From assembly GCA_006384855.1 (NCBI GenBank), contig VCJN01001601.1, positions 1 to 64,000 on the forward strand: 64,000 nt of DNA. Direction: 5' to 3'. This document shows positions 60,445 to 64,000 of this stretch, in pieces. Each line of letters begins with the position of its first letter. The stretch's first letter is position 1. Below the pieces are notes generated by a model. It worked only from the letters and a program-made list of their open reading frames with translations, was not told where the DNA came from and did no database searches. A program made the translations under genes and the position numbers. The stretch is from Tetraselmis striata. Taxonomy: Eukaryota; Chlorophyta; Chlorodendrophyceae; Chlorodendrales; Chlorodendraceae.

Positions 60445-62712
60445 TCAGACGAGGACGGGCTTATCGAATCCTCCGCCGGACAGAAGCCGCCGGTTGACAT
60501 CGCGCAGCAGCTCCTCCGCGTCCTTCTTTGTGAGGTGGGCGTTGATGTCTTCGCAGTTCAACACCATGGCCGCCTGCCGGCAACAGACATCAGGAAAGTG
60601 TGAGCCTTCATCATCCTCTACAGTGCACGTCAACAGCCGACTACAATTTGGGCCGGGAGTGTGTGAGGGGGGAGGGGGATTAATCACATCATCCCACGTG
60701 ACGCCGAGCCGTGCATGGCATGCATCCTCACTCAAGCATTGCCATACATGTACAGATATCAAATCGACAGTGCAGATGAGCCAGTCAGACATATGCGGTG
60801 CACCATCCCAAAGCGCGATGCTGATGCTGCATAAATGGGAGGCGCATCCGATGCAGATCATCGATCACATCATAAACCCGCAGCGCCCCACAATTATCTG
60901 CGTCACCACCTCTGCCACTCTGTCTCGCAATGTGCATATACATGCACAGGGAGAAAGGGAGAGAGAGAGCACCGGGGTCGGGGATATCTTGTGCATTGTG
61001 ATGCGCACCTCGAATTCAGTCTTTGCCACATGGTAGTTTCCAAGCTTGAGCATGCAGCGGCCGAGCTCCACACGATGTATCAGCCGATGAGGTGCAAGCT
61101 CCGCCGCCCTGCATGCCACGTCACGCAGTTGCATGTATCAGTGGCTCGTGCACATTGCAAAGGGAGCCAAGATTGGGGCAGCCAGGGTAGTACGCTTGGC
61201 ATGATGCTGCAGTTGATGCGGAACCTCAATCCTTACCTCTTGTACGAGTCCGCCGCCTCTTGATACGAGCCATCTCGCAAGGCGGTGCCGTACATGACAC
61301 GGATCACGGTCCGCACAACACAGTTTATCCCAGCCTGCACCGGAGTTGTCTCGAGGTCAGGTCACGCCATCATGCGACAAAACAGGAAAGCCTTTTGCTG
61401 CGTGAACTCATTTCAGGCCACAATCAGTGTCGGGATGGCCAGCAGGCCTCACCATTTCGTAGTGCCAGCGGCCATTGACGTGATGAGCGACATCGTCGCA
61501 CGGGTTGCATTTCAAAGCGAGATCCGCCGCCGCTTGGGCATCTTTTGCCAGCTTGACCTGGGCGCCACGGGATGCAAACACGATTACGGGCCGCTTCCTA
61601 CTGCTCTCACCGAGTTTTCAACAGACAAGCAGAAAAGCGAGCCAGACTGTGGAATGCGCCATCCGCCGGCATCACCTTCATCTTATTGCTGGGAGTGTAG
61701 AGCGCCAGCCGCCCCATGCTGATGCAGGCAGCAATGTGTCCGATGGAGTTGTTCGGGTCAGCAGCGATGGCCTGAGGTTTAGCAACAAATCTGGTTAGCG
61801 AAGCTGCCAGGTGGCTGACCATGGTGGGTGTTCCTGATAAGTTGCAGACACAAGTGATTGACAGCGCATGTAGGAGTGGTGGTGCGCGGTCGTATTACCT
61901 TCTCGGCATACTCCAGAGCTCGGCGGTTTGCATCAGGGATGTCTGCAAGCGGATAGCCAGGCGCGAAGGAAAGGTCCGACCACGTCTTGGAGACGCGCGC
62001 CAGAATGAAGGGATTCGTGGGGTCGAGTTGCAGTGCCTCCTACAGACATGCAGACTGTTAGGGCGGTGTGGCACATGGGGTGCGAGGTCATGGGGAAGGG
62101 TCCCACGCAATGACCGGCAAACCGTCCCTGCTGCCGCAGCAATTAATTGCTGGGTTCGAAGGTGACAAAAATAATACATTGTTTTGCACCGTGGGAGTCG
62201 GAAAAGCCAAAGCGGACCCACATTGTGGTCACGGTATACACCAGCATCGCACCTGGTAGAGGCTGCGTGCGCCCGTGATGTCAAGGTCCGCCTCGAGCTT
62301 GATGCCTTGTACCAGCAGGTGACGCGCCTTCCCACTCTGTGCTGCGGCGGCTCTGCTCGCACATCAGAAGCACGCCGGTGTGTTAGCAACCGCCGCTGTC
62401 AATAACAGAGCCGATGCAGAGGGCGGGGATGCCGCACCTGCTGCCAAACATCGCCTTCCCCGTTTTACTCCTCCCGAAAATCCCCTCGCCCGAGGTGTGC
62501 GCGTTCATGCCGTCCGTCAGCTGCACGCCTACGCGCGTCAGGCCCGCTGCAGTCATGCCAACTGCCAGCCCAACGAAGGTCACTAGCTCCCGGGTCCCGG
62601 TGTTCTTCCAGACTTGCGGCGTGAAGAAGGTGGCCGCTCCGCCTGTCAGCACCTTCACGGGGTGAAGAGGATGTACTGCCAGCCGCCTCCAATGTTCGGC
62701 GATACGGGCCAT
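60445..62712 (-). CDS. TPR protein, regulator of microtubule dynamics (RMD)-like (8 exons)
   Basis: Exons on the minus strand: 62712-62438, 62334-62253, 62039-61899, 61771-61676, 61557-61453, 61334-61237, 61108-61009, 60573-60445; all in phase, total 341 residues. The N-terminal exon has a hydrophobic stretch (ELVTFVGLAVGMTAAGL), possibly a membrane anchor. TPR-like helices follow: EALQLDPTNPFILARVSKTW, AIAADPNNSIGHIAACISMG, AKDAQAAADLALKCNPCDDV, then VAHHVNGRWHYEM, VVRTVIRVMYGTAL, AAELAPHRLIHRVELGR and LRDVNRRLLSGG near the end. The HHxxGRWHYEM and AELAPHRLxHRVExGR blocks match plant TPR proteins annotated as RMD-like. The family is tied to microtubule or mitochondrial contact functions in animals; the role here is inferred. 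The start is the first in-frame ATG in exon 1. Confidence 0.85.
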
Positions 62713-63849
62713 ATGGTGCCGTGGGCTTATCACCGCAAACGGGCCATTATGAATCTACCAATGCGTGGTGTGTGTTTTTTGGTAAAGGGGGGGGGGAGGG
62801 GGGGGGGGGGGGAGTCAGCAAGGATCGCTCGACAAGAGCAGGCGAGCACGTCAAGTGACAGCATGGCCGTGGGCACCAAAGGCATAATGTGGAGATCGTC
62901 ACCTGAGGAGCATGGCCTGGGCCGTGCTTTGCAACGAAGAGACGCGAAAGGGCGTGGGGTTCCCTTGCCATGGGCACCGGGCGCGCATAGGGTTGCGAGG
63001 TGCCGTCCATTAGCGGGTTGGTAGATGCTTCAGCTCCCACTTTGCACAGGCGCTGGTGGTTACGTGTATCGTTCTCCAGGGGCGCCATGCTTCACAGCGG
63101 CCTGGTTGCGAGCTCGGTGCTCAGGATCGACACGCGCCGGTGGCGGCATGGCAAATGCAATTTCCTCGTCGCTGGCATGACAGCGCCTGCACCCACCTGG
63201 ATAATTCTTGCCGCACTTGCTTTCGGCCTATGAAAGCCACACGTACGCGCACTTGCTGGGTAGCAGTGGGCGGTGCCCGGATGGCCCCCAAATCTTGCAA
63301 GCTGCAAAGCACCTCGTTCGTCAGCGACGGTCGTGCGCCTTTTTTACTTGAGGCCCTTCTATCATGATTATTTCTCGCTATTTATTATTGATTTTCGCTC
63401 CGCACGGGCGATAAAAAATGCCGAGCCGGAGCACCGTTTCAAGCAACCAGTGGCACTGTCACGACAGATAGCGTTCCTCTCGCATAGATTGTCCACCAAG
63501 CGCCGAGTAACGCCTGCTGGAGAGTGATTTATATCCCCTTCACCGATAGCAAGCCAGCTGGTAGAGAAAAGCCCCTGGGGGTTGGGCGGGTGGGGGGCGC
63601 CTTCCCACTTTTTTTCCGGGCTTGCCGGAGGGGGTTGATTTATGTCCACTGATGCTCCAAGGCCGGTCACAGCGTGGACACGCTCTCAACCACAGTAGGC
63701 AGGGAAGTTCTATGTTGTTCGGGTGTGAGTTTCCGCAGGACCAGTGCCCTCAACTGGCGTTGGACGACTTCTCGTGCTACCTGCCCTATCACGGCCCACG
63801 GAAGGATTCCGCTGCAGCGACCGCCTATCGTTTTTTACCCCTTATTTAC
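62713..63849. other. Spacer without a recognised gene
   Basis: Contains a G-run (62787-62811). No conserved frame is recognised on either strand; the part next to 62712 is probably the TPR-gene promoter. Confidence 0.4.
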
Positions 63850-64000
63850 ATGCTGCGCCAGCTAGCGCCAGCCGGTGCCGCCGCCCGCTCGTCTCGACCG
63901 CCCAAAACCCCACCGCCGCCGCGTCATAAGCACGTCAGCGCCTCGACAGCAATTCTACATTTACATCAGTGCCTCAGTGTATGCGCACCAAAAGCAGTAC
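63850..64000 (+). CDS. Possible first exon of a gene running off the window
   Basis: An ATG at 63850 opens MLRQLAPAGAAARSSRPPKT and stays open to the window end. The Ala/Arg/Ser-rich start without acids looks like an organelle presequence. Nothing downstream is available to confirm it. Confidence 0.2.
   Translation, partial: MLRQLAPAGAAARSSRPPKTPPPPRHKHVSASTAILHLHQCLSVCAPKAV

Overview
This window looks like nuclear DNA of a green alga. It holds multi-exon genes with GT-AG and a few GC-AG introns, chloroplast-type N-termini, and proteins whose closest remembered relatives are plant ones: a plant-type GH2 beta-galactosidase, a plastid M48 peptidase and a thylakoid assembly-type protein. There are short TTTAGGG-like tracts, and many G/C homopolymer runs of about 17-33 bases in introns and spacers. 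That intron style fits prasinophyte genomes such as the Pyramimonadales, but the species assignment is inference. No rRNA, tRNA, CRISPR array or bacterial operon was seen.

Layout. Bases 1-13500 are gene-poor: degenerate reading frames, simple repeats, a palindrome-rich motif cluster (about 900-1070), a long hairpin (9127-9192), a repeat shared with a LINE leader (10174-10373) and a tandem array of about 227-bp units (about 10540-11400). Bases 13519-35606 form a gene island: a 23-exon beta-galactosidase (minus), a two-exon MhpD/FAH-fold hydratase (plus), a three-exon Elongin-B-like gene (minus) and a roughly 14-exon DCAF6-like WD40 gene (plus). Bases 36785-43165 are mobile DNA: a PIF/Harbinger-like element with perfect 34-bp inverted repeats and a TAA duplication, then a broken LINE with reverse transcriptase and a possible endonuclease domain. 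A six-exon gene for a plastid membrane protein, probably Y3IP1-like, follows on the minus strand (43742-46006). Bases 46100-57300 are again repeat-rich: unidentified frames, two adjacent perfect hairpins, a nested tandem duplication (51470-53391) and a broken Ty1/copia fossil. A convergent pair closes the window: a five-exon chloroplast M48 peptidase (plus) and an eight-exon TPR protein (minus).

Genes in concert. The Elongin-B-like and DCAF6-like genes are head to head and both belong to cullin-RING ubiquitin ligase biology, so a shared promoter is plausible. Beta-galactosidase and the hydratase are also divergent, with a truncated LINE tail in the space between them. I reconstructed exon models by hand from splice sites, reading phase and remembered family sequences. 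The beta-galactosidase, Elongin-B, Y3IP1-like, M48 and TPR models close in phase. The exceptions are a one-base slip in beta-galactosidase exon 19 and an unresolved stretch in the DCAF6-like gene.

I see no clear undescribed multi-gene system. The most unusual items are the intact-ended Harbinger-like element with an unidentified frame inside, the nested array that abuts the copia fossil, the paired hairpins and the tandem array with a 402-codon open frame.
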